A stretch of DNA of 64,000 nt. Origin: Pristionchus mayeri. Lineage: Eukaryota > Nematoda > Chromadorea > Rhabditida > Neodiplogasteridae. A model generated the notes under the pieces. That model had not been told where the DNA came from, ran no database searches, and saw nothing but the letters and a program-made list of their open reading frames with translations. The DNA is taken from contig BTRK01000005.1 of NCBI GenBank assembly GCA_036245805.1, positions 9,982,001 through 10,046,000 on the forward strand, written 5' to 3'. The position numbers and the translations under genes were made by a program. Position 1 is the first letter of the stretch. Every line of letters begins with the position of its first letter. Shown here in pieces: positions 1 through 13,000 of this stretch.

Positions 1-3000
1 CCCGAGTCTGATCAGAAGGATCATGATACGGAAGATACCATAGCAGCTGAAATGATGACGTCACCGATTCCTGCATCTGATTCCGAGGGAAGTTCGACGG
101 GCACGCCTACAATTGGGAATACTGGTCAAGAGAGAACCACAACAATGATCGAAATTCCCTCCACGGATGGTCTGACGGCCAAAACGGGTAAGTGTGAAGA
201 TTAATCTACCGCTTCTGCTAGCGGTAAATTATTTTAAGATTAAAATAATCTACAGCTAGCAGAAATTACCTTTCTAACTATACACAATTCCTATGCTGTA
301 CAATATGATCAATGCTTAGCTACTACGTATTTTCTACGCCAACATAACTTTTGATTCTCAATCATCATTTCAGACTCGACGATGTCCAGTGGCAGAACTC
401 TTACTCTCCGTCCGACGACCACTGATGAGCCCAGCGTCTCAGGTCATTGCTCATTTGATTGATGTCCACAGTAATCCTGAATAGTCCGCTAAAAATACAC
501 AATTCCTATGCTGTACAATATGATCAATGCTTAGCTACTACGTATTTTCTACGCCATCATAACTTTTGATTCTCAATCATCATTTCAGACTCGACGATGT
601 CCAGTGGCAGAACTCTTACTCTCCGTCCGACGACCACTGATGAGCCCAGCGTCTCAGGTCATTGCTCATTTGATTGATGTCCACAGTAATCCTGAATAGT
701 CCGCTAAAAATACACAATTCCTATGCTGTACAATATGATCAATGCTTAGCTACTACGTATTTTCTACGCCAACATAACTTTTGATTCTCAATCATCATTT
801 CAGACTCGACGATGTCCAGTAGCAGAACTCTTACTCTCCGTCCGACGACCACTGATGAGCCCAGCGTCTCAGGTCATTGCTCATTTGATTGATGTCCACA
901 ATAATCCTGAATAGTCCGCTAAAAATACACAATTCCTATGCTGTACAATATGATCAATGCTTAGCTACTACGTATTTTCTACGCCAACATAACTTTTGAT
1001 TCTCAATCATCATTTCAGACTCGACGATGTCCAGTGGCAGAACTCTTACTCTCCGTCCGACGACCACTGATGAGCCCAGCGTCTCAGGTCATTGCTCATT
1101 TGATTGATGTCCACAATAATCCTGAATAGTCCGCTAAAAATACACAATTCCTATGCTGTACAATATGATCAATGCTTAGCTACTACGTATTTTCTACGCC
1201 AACATAACTTTTGATTCTCAATCATCATTTCAGACTCGACGATGTCCAGTGGCAGAACTCTTACTCTCCGTCCGACGACCACTGATGAGCCCAGCGTCTC
1301 AGGTCATTGCTCATTTGATTGATGTCCACAGTAATCCTGAATAGTCCGCTAAAAATACACAATTCCTATGCTGTACAATATGATCAATGCTTAGCTACTA
1401 CGTATTTTCTACGCCAACATAACTTTTGATTCTCAATCATCATTTCAGACTCGACGATGTCCAGTGGCAGAACTCTTACTCTCCGTCCGACGACCACTGA
1501 TGAGCCCAGCGTCTCAGGTCATTGCTCATTTGATTGATGTCCACAATAATCCTGAATAGTCCGCTAAAAATACACAATTCCTATGCTGTACAATATGATC
1601 AATGCTTAGCTACTACGTATTTTCTACGCCAACATAACTTTTGATTCTCAATCATCATTTCAGACTCGACGATGTCCAGTGGCAGAACTCTTACTCTCCG
1701 TCCGACGACCACTGATGAGCCCAGCGTCTCAGGTCATTGCTCATTTGATTGATGTCCACAATAATCCTGAATAGTCCGCTAAAAATACACAATTCCTATG
1801 CTGTACAATATGATCAATGCTTAGCTACTACGTATTTTCTACGCCAACATAACTTTTGATTCTCAATCATCATTTCAGACTCGACGATGTCCAGTGGCAG
1901 AACTCTTACTCTCCGTCCGACGACCACTGATGAGCCCAGCGTCTCAGGTCATTGCTCATTTGATTGATGTCCACAGTAATCCTGAATAGTCCGCTAAAAA
2001 TACACAATTCCTATGCTGTACAATATGATCAATGCTTAGCTACTACGTATTTTCTACGCCAACATAACTTTTGATTCTCAATCATCATTTCAGACTCGAC
2101 GATGTCCAGTGGCAGAACTCTTACTCTCCGTCCGACGACCACTGATGAGCCCAGCGTCTCAGGTCATTGCTCATTTGATTGATGTCCACAATAATCCTGA
2201 ATAGTCCGCTAAAAATACACAATTCCTATGCTGTACAATATGATCAATGCTTAGCTACTACGTATTTTCTACGCCAACATAACTTTTGATTCTCAATCAT
2301 CATTTCAGACTCGACGATGTCCAGTGGCAGAACTCTTACTCTCCGTCCGACGACCACTGATGAGCCCAGCGTCTCAGGTCATTGCTCATTTGATTGATGT
2401 CCACAGTAATCCTGAATAGTCCGCTAAAAATACACAATTCCTATGCTGTACAATATGATCAATGCTTAGCTACTACGTATTTTCTACGCCAACATAACTT
2501 TTGATTCTCAATCATCATTTCAGACTCGACGATGTCCAGTAGCAGAACTCTTACTCTCCGTCCGACGACCACTGATGAGCCCAGCGTCTCAGGTCATTGC
2601 TCATTTGATTGATGTCCACAATAATCCTGAATAGTCCGCTAAAAATACACAATTCCTATGCTGTACAATATGATCAATCTTGAAACCCATTGTGATAGAC
2701 AAAATGTCACTCATCATAATGAGGAGATAGGGGTCGCGCAAATCGAATTTGCGGCTTGGTCAAAGTGAAAAAATCAGTCCGGGTAATTTTGGCGCGTCCT
2801 GTAGTTCTCAAAAATGAACATTTGTTTTTAGTGACCTCATTTGCAGACAACTATGCGGTCCAGTCTACTCGCAACACGAAACCTTCGGTCACTATTTGTT
2901 TTTATTTATGAACGGATGCCTCTTTTTCTTTCGTTATGGAGTTTGGAGTTGGAGAGTTTATCTTACTTTCTTATTGTTTCGGACTCTGATCTCCCTGATT

Positions 3001-3269
3001 CGTTCTGTGTACAGAATGGGCGTTATCTTCGTCAGAACTGAAGAAGAGAAGGAGCGAGACTACAGATTAGTCATGAGCAACTGTGAGTGCATTGCTATTC
3101 AAGTATTCAAGCGGTAATTCTTTGGCGCTATATTCAGGTCTCAAAATGCACTTGAATTGTGTCTACCATTTTCAGCTAACTTGGGATGCTTGGGATTAAT
3201 CGTACCTCCAGAGGAGATTATCAGCAGATGCGGAGAATGCATTGGGGGCGTTGGTCCGAGACCACCAAG
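1..3269 (+). CDS. Ser/Thr-rich repeat protein, 5'-truncated, with 11 amplified identical exons
   Basis: Partial gene entering from the left edge. The first exon is open in frame 1 from base 1 to 187 and is rich in S, T, E and P; it ends in phase 1 at G|GTAAGT. Eleven exons of exactly 69 nt follow, starting at 374, 589, 804, 1019, 1234, 1449, 1664, 1879, 2094, 2309 and 2524. Each follows TTTCAG, is phase 1 to phase 1, and encodes a 23-residue unit beginning DSTMSSGRTLTLRPTTTDEP. The donors (CAG|GTCATT) are weak. Downstream, an exon at 2847 (after TTTGCAG) starts in the same phase. Exons at about 3015-3082 and 3176-3269 join to each other in frame (the second contains CGECIGGVG), but how they connect to 2847 is unresolved. 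Threonine/serine-rich repeats suggest an extracellular, O-glycosylated mucin-like stalk; this is inference. No named family is recognised. Confidence 0.6.
281..2679 (+). repeat. 215-bp tandem repeat, 11 full copies plus a partial one
   Basis: The unit starts with TACACAATTCCTATGCTG at 281 and recurs every 215 bp (496, 711, 926, 1141, 1356, 1571, 1786, 2001, 2216, 2431), with a partial copy from 2646 that loses identity after about 2679. Each unit holds one 69-bp exon and a 146-bp intron. Copies are nearly identical. Variable sites include a G/A in the intron (CCACAGTAAT or CCACAATAAT), a Gly/Ser site in the exon (Ser in the copies at 804 and 2524), and a C/T-type change near 555. This points to recent amplification or ongoing homogenisation. 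Copy number could be under-assembled. Confidence 0.97.
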
Positions 3270-3517
3270 GTAAATACACTATTCATTCATTCAATCATTC
3301 ATTCATTTCGTGGATAAACGGAGAAACGTGTGTCTCTTTATTCACCCATTATCGCCTCAAATTCGAGGGGGATATGTGCTCAATGTTCATTGAGTGGAAT
3401 ATAATAAAGGTGATCAACACAGATGGAAACTCCTTCAAACTATTCGTCGGTCTTGCGAATACGACACAGAAGATCATAGATTCGAAAAAGGACACCAGAC
3501 TGCTCTTGGGGTAAGGG

Positions 3518-4414
3518 CATAGTTGCCCACGCCGGCGGCGACCCCCATGACCCCCTATCCATGGTTCAGCACTGCTCCCCTCGATTTGATAGGAGCAGTG
3601 CGCAACGACATATGGTGGTCATGGTCAAAATCGATTGGTGGGTCAATGGCAGATCAAGACTAGGTACCGTACCCAATCGATAATACTGTACCCCAGATAC
3701 CGTATACCACTACCGTAACACCAGATTATCGCAAACTAACTTTATTTTAAAAAGCCATGGTACCATGACCATTCGATTGCACAGTACCCAAGTAGCCACC
3801 GTGATCCAGTTCCTTGGGTCAAACACTTTTCTAAAAATTCTAAATCGAGCATAAAATGATTCAACAGTAATCTATACCTATATATAAAGCGCAGTGTGTC
3901 CGTTTGACCGGATTGTGAAACAGTTGCGAAACGATTACGAAATGTGGAGAGAGAGATCGCGCGTCAACAAGTTGTGAAACGAGTGATTGCGAAACCTACT
4001 CCGCTAGGACGGGGCCCCCGCCGAAGGCGGGGGGCAGCCGGACAAGTTAGAAATAAGGAGGGATAATTTAAATTATTTTTCTGCTCGATTTTGGATTATT
4101 TAGAAAAATGTTTGACAAAAGGAACTGGATCTGACCCACGGAACTGGGTTATGGTAGTTACTTGGGTACTGTACAATCGATTGGTCATGGTATTAGGGCT
4201 TTTTAAAAATAAAGTTAGTTTGCGATAATCGGGGTTACGGTAGTGGTGTACGGTATCTAGGGGTACTGTACTATCGATTGGGTACCGTACCTAGTCTTGA
4301 TCTACCATTGACCTACCAATACATTTTTGACCATGACCCCTATACGTCGTTGCTGAACCATGAATGGGGGGTCATGGTCGGAAAATACCTCGCCGCCAGT
4401 GTTGGGCAACTATG
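3518..4414. mobile_element. Non-autonomous hAT-type foldback element, 897 bp
   Basis: The termini are inverted (CATAGTTGCCCACGCCGGCGG at the left, matching CGCCGCCAGTGTTGGGCAACTATG at the right with few mismatches). They are flanked by a perfect 8-bp direct repeat GGTAAGGG at 3510-3517 and 4415-4422. An 8-bp duplication and a CA...TG terminus are typical of hAT elements. The inverted arms extend several hundred bases inward. The core (about 3885-4050) contains TATATATAAAGCGC and a GC-rich hairpin with GCCCCCGCCGAAGGCGGGGG; this core is not inverted and resembles another locus at 51950-52097. No transposase is encoded. Confidence 0.88.
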
Positions 4415-6050
4415 GGTAAGGGTCTACTTTCAGTTACATAGGGCATATCTTTCCAGTATGGTTGCTACATCGAACAATTGTTGCGGAGCTAATCGACCTG
4501 TGTTCGAGTACCAGAGTCTGAAATCTACGGTCGCAAGTACGCTGATATTGCTAGACCGTACTAGTCCATTGGTGGCTGAATTCCCGAATTTAGAGGAGAA
4601 ATGGTCTCGCTCTCTGCATAGCATACACTCTCTCGCTCACACCGATGGACGAGAGAGCGTGTGGTTTAGAGAGAGTCAGACGATTCATCATTTAGTGTAC
4701 GACTACAAGTACGAGCAGGGTCAGATGGCCGGATGGAGTTATCCCGACGACCCTATCTTCTTTATCTGGACAACTTAATAGAGAAGAGCCGAATTCTTCG
4801 CATTTCAATTTCCAGGAGCTATTATTTGTCACAGCCAGTCGCTCGCAATATTTTCTGCTTGGATAAACTCAAACGTTGTTCGATCACGTACAAATAACAG
4901 ATAATTTCGTATCACAATTGTCCGCATGTGTTGACATCCGTTATTGAACACTCTCGAGGTAATTTTGGTGTTCATTCTTGTCCTAAATCTTTGAAGAGAT
5001 CTGTTTTCGAGCTTCTGACAAACATTTTTCTAGTTTCCAAAGCTAAATAATCATATACTAAATTGCCCATCGTTTTCTTTCTTTCCTTTCCATTAAGCTC
5101 CGATCTCTTCCTTTAAGTTCCAATCACGCGCCTTCCCCTTATCTCCTTTCACTTTCATTCCTCATGTTCTCTATCCTATCGCTGCGACGGCTAATCTTCC
5201 TTTGCTACTACTTCGATCCGTTCCACGGCCCCCGGAGAAAATACATAGGGAAAAATAAACCGTCGGCAGGCATCAAGGAAAATGAGCGCGAGTTTTAAAA
5301 AAGTACAGCCTGAATTGTCTGATTCCTCACGTTACCGTATTTTTTGCCTGATTCGTCACGTTACCGTAATATTTTTGAAATACTTCGCAGCGATATCCCC
5401 GAATTTCACGTCATTAGCGCAGAATTACTTTCATTACCTAAAGATGCTGCCGATTTAGATTTTACAGCTTAAGTTATTTTGAAGATAGCCCTCGGACGTG
5501 TTTCCTTTTCTTATGTCGATGCTCCGGGGGCCGTGGCGTGGCGATTCATGAGAAGGGAAGGGGAAAAGGAGCGCGAAAAATGCGTGCGATGTCGGGATTT
5601 TCGTGCCCACTGGCGCCATTCCCCGAAATTTCGTGGGGGAAGAGGAGCGCGACCTCTCTAAAGAGCACGTGCGAGAGGGTGATGGGAAGAGGTGCCAGAG
5701 GGGACGAAATTGTAGATCCCGATCGTGCAACCCTAATGCATAGCCGAGAAGGGCGGTGTCATGGCCGAGAATCGAGACCGATGGAGATGTAGAGGGGGAC
5801 ATAGACCGCTGCACCACTTCTTCCCCCTTTCTACTGGATTGTTTCGCATCATCATTCAAGGCCGTTCAATGGTCCTATAGGCCTGAAGAAGTTTCATTCA
5901 CTGAGATTTGGATGTATCATTTTACATGTAATGATCAGAATAATCAAAATTTGATTGCACATCTCTCCCGCTTTCCAAGCGATCTTATTCCCATCAGTTC
6001 TTATCCCGTTCCACCCCTTTGTTCTTTTCCATTCTTTCAGCTTACAACGT
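4415..6050. other. No recognisable gene; AT-rich tract with short inverted repeats
   Basis: An open frame of 166 codons (4278-4778) begins inside the hAT element and has no recognisable domain. Near 4625-4690 there is an imperfect inverted repeat around CTCTCTCG; its right part resembles the hairpin at 7190-7280. GCCCCCGG at 5230 and CCGGGGGC at 5525 are an inverted pair about 300 bp apart, and open frames between them look non-coding. No splice-consistent gene was found. Confidence 0.5.
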
Positions 6051-6055
6051 GTTCT

Positions 6056-6724
6056 TCATTTCTGCGATCTCTTTTCACCCCGAGTTCTTGGAAAAGCTGG
6101 TGTTCCTTTGATGTTGTTTTGTAACATAACATTGTATGCCATGCAGATGCATACCCCATATCCATTGGCATTATGCTTTCTACTCAAGCACTTGCTTGCC
6201 ATGCATAGCCAGCCAGTTCCTGCTTGGCTTGATTGGAGACCTGGTGACTGGGTTATTTTGCTGATTATACAATTCTTCTCCTTTAGCCTTGAACGATTGA
6301 CTTCCAAATTCAAATTCTGTACTTGTGTGACGTACTTGGCCCCTGTGATTATCATGCCTTCAGGAAGTAGCTCCGAGTAGATCACGGCATCCACTCCCTA
6401 TCACACTGACATCATGATTTTTTCAGTATGTAGGTCATGTTTGGAGACATCCTGTGGGGTCTCTCCTTCTCCATCCAACTGGGCTCTCCTGTGGTTGTTA
6501 GCGTAGAGGATCCACTTATCATCCCCGGTTATGAGCCGGTCGAGCCATTGATCCCCACCGTAGAGAGTGAGGAGGGTAATGGAATAATCGACTCCACGTT
6601 CAATGTTGCCTTGGGTCAGACCGTGAGGTATGAATCGACAGAAAAGTTTACTCATTACAATGGTTTTCAAGACTTCTTCTACAGTGGTCCCCAAGTGCAA
6701 TGGTCATTTCACGGACAGATATAA
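6056..6724 (-). pseudogene. Decayed mariner-family transposase fragment
   Basis: The minus-strand frame 6700-6401 reads like the central part of a mariner transposase. It contains HGLTQGNIERGVDYSITLL, then LDRLITGDDKWILYANNHRR, which corresponds to the first catalytic aspartate block (usually TGDEKW), then the region normally preceding VWWS. A second frame, 6394-6056, continues with sequence comparable to GVI.Y.LLP.G.TI.A..Y and on toward the second catalytic Asp block; there MLQNNIKGTPAF stands where LLxDNARPH is expected, so the aspartate is lost. The frame changes at about 6395, and both ends of the protein are missing. No terminal inverted repeats were found nearby. It is an inactive relic. 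Confidence 0.85.
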
Positions 6725-7061
6725 ATGGGTCCGTTTCCTCAACTTTCTTCAACATAGACCGATCCTCATCGTTGACGGAAAAATCTTATTCGTCTTATTC
6801 GAAGCGATATCCGGCAATCGATCGAATAAGTGCCTCTTCTCATATGTATTTCTTGCTCACATATTAACGATGCTTTCTTCGATTAAAAGGAACCATTCAA
6901 TTCGATTCATTCATTTATATTCTTTAATTCACGCGTATCGTATCATATTCGCTGAATTCAGATGATGATCATTGTTTGATGCCTTCCCTCTTATCATGGC
7001 TCTTCTTCTCGTCCATTTGCCATCGCCTACAAATATTATCAATCTAAGACAGTAAAGTCGA

Positions 7062-10000
7062 TCACCGAACCTTCTCGAACGGGGTCTGGTGATCCTTGGA
7101 TATCCAGACGGAGTCGACTACAGTGCTCTTCTCCACCTGATGCAAGCATCTGATTACTAGCTCTATCAATCCAACGGAATCAATTAACCAGCAATCGTCT
7201 GACTCTCTTCAGTTTACACGCTCTCTCGTCTCTCTGACTGGTGAGAGATCTTACAAACCGAAGAGAGTCAGACGATTGCTCCAATTAATGAATCAACGAA
7301 TACCGAGAACTGCTCGAACAGGATGCGCGTCGAATTGGGCACGAACATGCGCGTGTACCCGTAGTCGGAGTTGCTAAAGTAAGACTTTTAAGTTACAAAG
7401 TTAAAATTTAAGTATTATTGGAAAAGTAAGTTAATTTACATATGTGACTGTAAGGAACTCTCACCGCACTGTACTGTACTCAACGGGATCTCCGAAGCCG
7501 TTTTTCGAGTGGCAACCCTGCAAGTAAAAAAGATCATGAACTGGGTTTCATATGCTTATTTCTAAGGATTGACTGGAGATTGACAAAGGAGTTTTTTTTT
7601 AAATTTTTCCGATGAAATATCAAAGATCAAATGAAAGACGCCACTGACCGCAGCGCCAGAGACAAAGTAAACAGGACCGCCCGGGTTAGTGTAGGGATCG
7701 GTGGCCTGAATGGGATGAAACGAGAAAGGCATTCATGAGCAAACATGAGATTTAAAATTAGTTTTCGAGCATCGTTCGCATCTCACAAAAGCAAATTTCC
7801 ACTGCTCATAATTGTTGCTGTTATACTCTTCATTTGGCCTCATGATAATCAATCCGATGAGAGAGCAAATATAATGAAGAGAGGCGTTACTCTTCAAGTC
7901 ATCCCTACCATTGGTCGAAAAAAACAACCACATCTTGGTACTTGTACGGAAAATCCGATGTATCTATCTCTATCTCTCCTCGCGCATATCATTATAGTCT
8001 CTATCACTCGATGGGTAAACCAGTGAACCTCCTCATTACGTGACTTCCCGACTATGAAACTATTGGTGCACAAAGAATAAGCAATACATAACGGCTCACA
8101 CACCGAGAGAGCACTGGGAGTGCGAGGCAGGAATCGTTCGTAGGAGTGTTCGTGGCCAGTGAAGGAGATGTCCACGCCCTCAAGCACAGTGTTGTTAATC
8201 ATATGTCACTGCTCACTCCTTCGAGGACATCCGTTGAGAATGCGTTTAAGATACATGTCATTTATTATAATTTGAAAAAATAACTACTTCATCGAAACGT
8301 TAGTTGAAAATACATTTATCTGCGCATTTACCTGATCGATAAAAAGCTGTTCCAAACCGGGGATATCTTTGTGGCCGTCACGCAACTGTAATAGTGTACA
8401 TTATTGTGTTGTTATGTCTGATGCTAATTGAAATTCGAGTGCCCACTCAATTCTGAACGCTATTTCTCTATCCGTGGAGTGAAGTGTGAAAAAAATAAGG
8501 AGAAAGCTTAACACATTTTGAACTAACCAGTCGATGCGGAATTTCATTGCACTGTTTCTCGTCCGTGTTTGAGCAATAGAAAGGACGATGGAAGAAAGCG
8601 AAGATCCATGGACGAAAGTTGCGATTCTTGTTTGCTACCTGTGATTAGTCCAATGTGAAAGTATGAGTATTCGTCCATGCATATGTTTATGCATCTGCTC
8701 TTATACCATTTCGTATTTTACGTTAAGAAAAAAAGCGGCAGGATTTACCCACACCTCGCGCCATGATGGAAATAGAGTATTCAAAAACAATACTCTATTT
8801 CCATCACGGTGCGAGGTGTCTGCAAATCCTGCCGCTGTCTCTATATACCACCTCAAGATCCTTGACGAGCCAGTTATACTGGGTGAAGATGGTTTCTTTC
8901 TGGCCGTGAAGAGGGTAGAATGCGTAGAATTCTGAGGAGAGCCCCACGAAGTGGATTGGGCCCAGATCGAAACTAAATGGCACAGTTTTACTGTATATTT
9001 ATTAGCAATTCCAATTGTATGGCGAATCAGTGGAGTTATGTCAATTGTATTCGATGCGACAACTAAGCATCCCATTGATCGTTAGCATCGAAAATAAGAC
9101 CTGTAAAACTGATTATCTCCGTATCCCTCGTCAGGCATCGTGAACGAATTTCGGTAAGTACTGTAGTTGGCTTTGAAGGTCTCCTGCAATGAACGAATCA
9201 TCAATTTATTGTTTTGAATTACTCAAATATGAAAAATGATAGTATGCTTTTATTGATTTTTACGAAATTCGATTAATTATTTCCTAATTTCCCACATTAA
9301 AAAAAACGAATATTGACCTCAGCCTCGTGATTTCCCGCAACAACCATGTAGGGCACCGTGGCGAAGAGGGGCTCGAGAGTGGCAAAATATTGATCGCCTA
9401 CGGTCCCATTGTTTGAGAAGAGATCGTATGCGTAGTCGCCTGTACATCAATCGATAGTCGAACTCTTCGGAATAGTATTCCTATTATGATTAATCACGTA
9501 TTCAAGATCTCCATCTTATTTCCATAACTAATAATGATTCTACAATGCGGAAGTCGTATATCTTGTTGAAGACATATGATTGCTATGTAATAATTAGTTG
9601 ATCGTGGTTCCGCTTGTAACACCACAATCTTCGAAGTCTTCTTACCGACAGTAACGAGCAAGTCGAATGTTCGCTTCTCGGCCTCTTGCAGCATAGTGGG
9701 AATGCTCTCGCCATTATAGACTCCGAGATCGCCGAAAACCTGAATGCGAATTATCATTGAATTCAAAAATAAATTGTGCGCACAAAGAGATAAACCGTTT
9801 AGTTGTATGTTTTGACTCATGTGTTTGCATTTACACATAAAGTAAAAGCATGTGCGCACTAATCGGACAGAGCGCTATGTATCTATGTATGTTGCGATTA
9901 ATTTAGTGTTATTAACCATGATGTTGTAGGGCGGCTGTAGCGGCAGCTGCTTGAAGACGAATTCCTTAGAGAGATAGCCGGGTCGTCCGACTTGATAGGC

Positions 10001-13000
10001 TGAAACAGCTAACTCGCTTCTGTGATGCATTATTATGTGATTTGTGGCTTTCTCTCTACATAATGAGATATTTCCTCTCACAAATCATGATTTCTAAACG
10101 TACGAAATTACTGGGAAGAATTATACCATAAGATTCGCCCGGCGTTAGACCCGTCATCACTGCTCGATGTATGTATCGAACCCATCCGGTGGGATTCACG
10201 AATCTGAAAGTGTGAATATTATAAACCGGTCTCATCGACACAAATCTGAGTGATTGCTTATGCCACACGAATAGCAAATCAAATGGCAATCATTGCAAAA
10301 CAAAAAAAAACAAACTCTAACTTCGTGGTTTCTGCTTGGACTGTGCACGTTTTCATCGTGAAGACTTTGCGGAAGTTGAGCTGCTGAGTGACTGAAATGA
10401 TTATTTCGAAAAAAGTGTGCATTCCATACTTAAAACGCTGTCTCCCTAAGAACGTCAGATTTGAAAGGCGGAGTGGCACAATCTTTCAAAATCGTCACCG
10501 GAGCTCTATACTTTATAGATAGAGTGCCTAGGGGTGGGATACACTTCAGCCAAAAAACTAGACCCAAAAGTTGATCTTTGAACTTTCAGATCGAAAATTT
10601 TCATCTTGATTTTGACCCCACATGTTATACACCATTCGAAAGAGCATAAAAAGTTATGCCATAATCCAAGTTTTCGTATTCAAAGGAGCTCATTAACTCT
10701 CAATATTTGGGAAAATGTCGAAGATTTGGATTTTTTATTTTTTCAAAAAAATATAAGACCACTTTCCCATGGGTTCTTCATCCTGGCTTTATGGATATTT
10801 TGTGTGAAATTTGATGCTGAATTTAGAAAAAAATGTCCCATTGTAATCCCACATACCACTATCTGCCTTTTCCTCGAAAAACTAACGCGCTATCGCCGAC
10901 CAGGGTTCGATTCCCGTCGGCGACGGAAAGTTTTTGCCAAGTTTTTTTGACCTCATATGTAGGTTTTAACTGTTTTTATTTAAGTTTAATGCCACAATAC
11001 ATCATTTGACGCCTTCACATGATCTGAGATGATGATACTTTTTTTGATATTTCGTATTCCACACGTGAGATAAGCATTTCACTATGACGCACAGGCATTG
11101 AACATCGTCACTCCGACTCTTCATGTCACTCCGACTCTTCTCTGGTGGAATCGAAGGTGCCCTTGCCCAGCGCATTGTTATCCCCGAACTCGACGAAGCA
11201 ATCCAAGAGGACATTACCGGAGAAGTGGATCCGAATTCTCTTGTTGATTAAGGGTATGCACTCAGGAAGAAAAAGGCATCTTCGCGATATTCCGAGAAGG
11301 CCAAGGAATTCGTGGAGAATGTCTTCGATGAGGGCATCACGACTGGAACGAATGTACCTGCAGAAGTAGCGGAGAAGAGGATGCGTGAAGCTGTGAACCC
11401 CGACGGAACTCGAATGTTCACTCCGGAGGAGAGGTTGAATGCGAGACAGATAACTCGTATTACAGTCGAATCAAAGCAGAGAGAAAAGCAAATACAGTGA
11501 ATAGTGGAGCGAAGAAAGAAACGAAGAAGAAGGGAGGAAGATGCACTAGACATAAGAGATCGGATGACGGCATGGCGGAATGCGAGGATAATTCTGAGGG
11601 AGAGAACGAAGAGGATATTGATGAGTTCGACATTGACGAAGGAGTTTTCGATGACGAAGACTTCAACAGCGATGCTGATCGGATTGAAGAGGCAGTCATG
11701 AACAATCTCGACGATATTTTTGATATGCAGCAGCCGATAGAAATCATGGAGGAGGAGCTGTCAGGATCCAGTGAAGGGTTTCCACTCGAGATCAGGAACT
11801 CCAACGAAGATGATTCGGAAGAATTTCCACCCGAGAGCGGGAACTCCAACGAAGATGATTGGGAAGGATTTCCACTCGAGATCCAGAACTCCAACGAAGA
11901 TGATTCGGAAGGATTTCCACTCGAGATCAAGAACTCCAACGAAGAAGAGGATGGGTCGAACGAGGCTCCTTCTGAAGAAACGAGGAACAGAGGAATGTAT
12001 TTATCTTATAAGAGCTCATCGAATTTATGCTGAAAGGCATTCCAATGTGGACAATTCCAAGGACGAACAACTGACTCTTATGTTAAATATCACTTTATCT
12101 TTGCTGTATTCGATGTATTATACAAGTTGAAATTCTAAAAATACAATCAATATCACTTTTTGTTTGCTTTATTTGACGTGTGAGATCAACGAATATGAAT
12201 TTTCTATAAAAGAATCGCAACAATACCATAATAATAAAAGAATAACATCATGCAACATGCATCTATGGGGAAGAAACATCGTTAAAAGCAAAATAAAACT
12301 TGGCAAAACTTTCCGTCGCCGACGGGAATCGAACCCTGGTCGGCGATTGCGCGCTAGTTTTTCGAGGAAAAGTCAGATAGTGGTATGTGGGATCACAATG
12401 GGACATTTTTTTCTAAATTCAGCATCAAATTTCACACAAAATATCAATAAAGCCAGGATGAAGAACCCATTGGAAAGTGGTCTTATATTTTTTTGAAAGA
12501 ATATAAAATCCAAATTTTCGACATTTTCCCAAATATTGAGAGTTAATGAGCTCCTTAGAATACGAAAACTTGGATTATGGCATAACTTTTTATGCTCTTT
12601 CGAATCGTGTATAACATGTGGGGTCAAAATCAAGATGAAAATTTTCGATCTGAAAGTTCAAAGATCAACTTTTGGGTCTAGTTTTTTGGCTGAAGTGTAT
12701 CCCACCCCTAGGCACTCTATCCATAAAGTATAAAGCTCCGGTGACGATTTTGAAAGATTGTGCCACACCGTCCGACGCTCTTACGGAGACAGCGTTTTAA
12801 TTGTTTAGTTATGGATATTTTATTGTGGAAATCTTTCAAAAGAATTCCACGCATTCTCTCCCTAGTTGAACAATCGAAAGAGTGGACCTCAGCTCTTGTC
12901 AACGATGCAGGGTTCATAAGCAATGGGCATATACCCCAGAATCACTCCTAACAAGCGCACAGCACGGACTGATAATCGACTCCGATAAGAACAAACTACG

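Larger units (their letters stand above)
10434..12796. mobile_element. 2.36 kb DNA transposon with TTAA target duplication and about 500-bp inverted arms
   Basis: Flanked by TTAA at 10430-10433 and 12797-12800. Termini begin AACGCTGTCTCC and end GGAGACAGCGTT. Inverted arms run about 10434-10945 and 12295-12796. A TTAA duplication is typical of piggyBac and Kolobok elements, but no such transposase is visible. Each arm contains a tRNA T-arm-like block with GGTTCGATTCCC (10893-10926 and 12311-12346). The unique interior (about 10960-12130) carries coding sequence resembling the broken gene at 52874-54090. The element is inserted in intron 2 of the acid phosphatase gene. Confidence 0.87.

Noticed and set aside
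281..2679. CRISPR-like array of regular repeats
   Set aside because: Unit (215 bp) and near-identical spacing reflect tandem exon-intron duplication; there are no short repeats with unique spacers.
4278..4778. 166-codon plus-strand open frame
   Set aside because: Starts inside the hAT-type inverted arm and runs through the target duplication into flanking DNA; no domain. Likely chance.
5455..5859. 134-codon minus-strand open frame
   Set aside because: Low-complexity S/P/R composition, overlapping frames on the other strand of similar length, no splice-linked neighbours or domain; probably chance in a GC-richer patch.
10881..10930. Complete tRNA gene
   Set aside because: Only the T-arm-like block is present; no matching acceptor or D-arm upstream.
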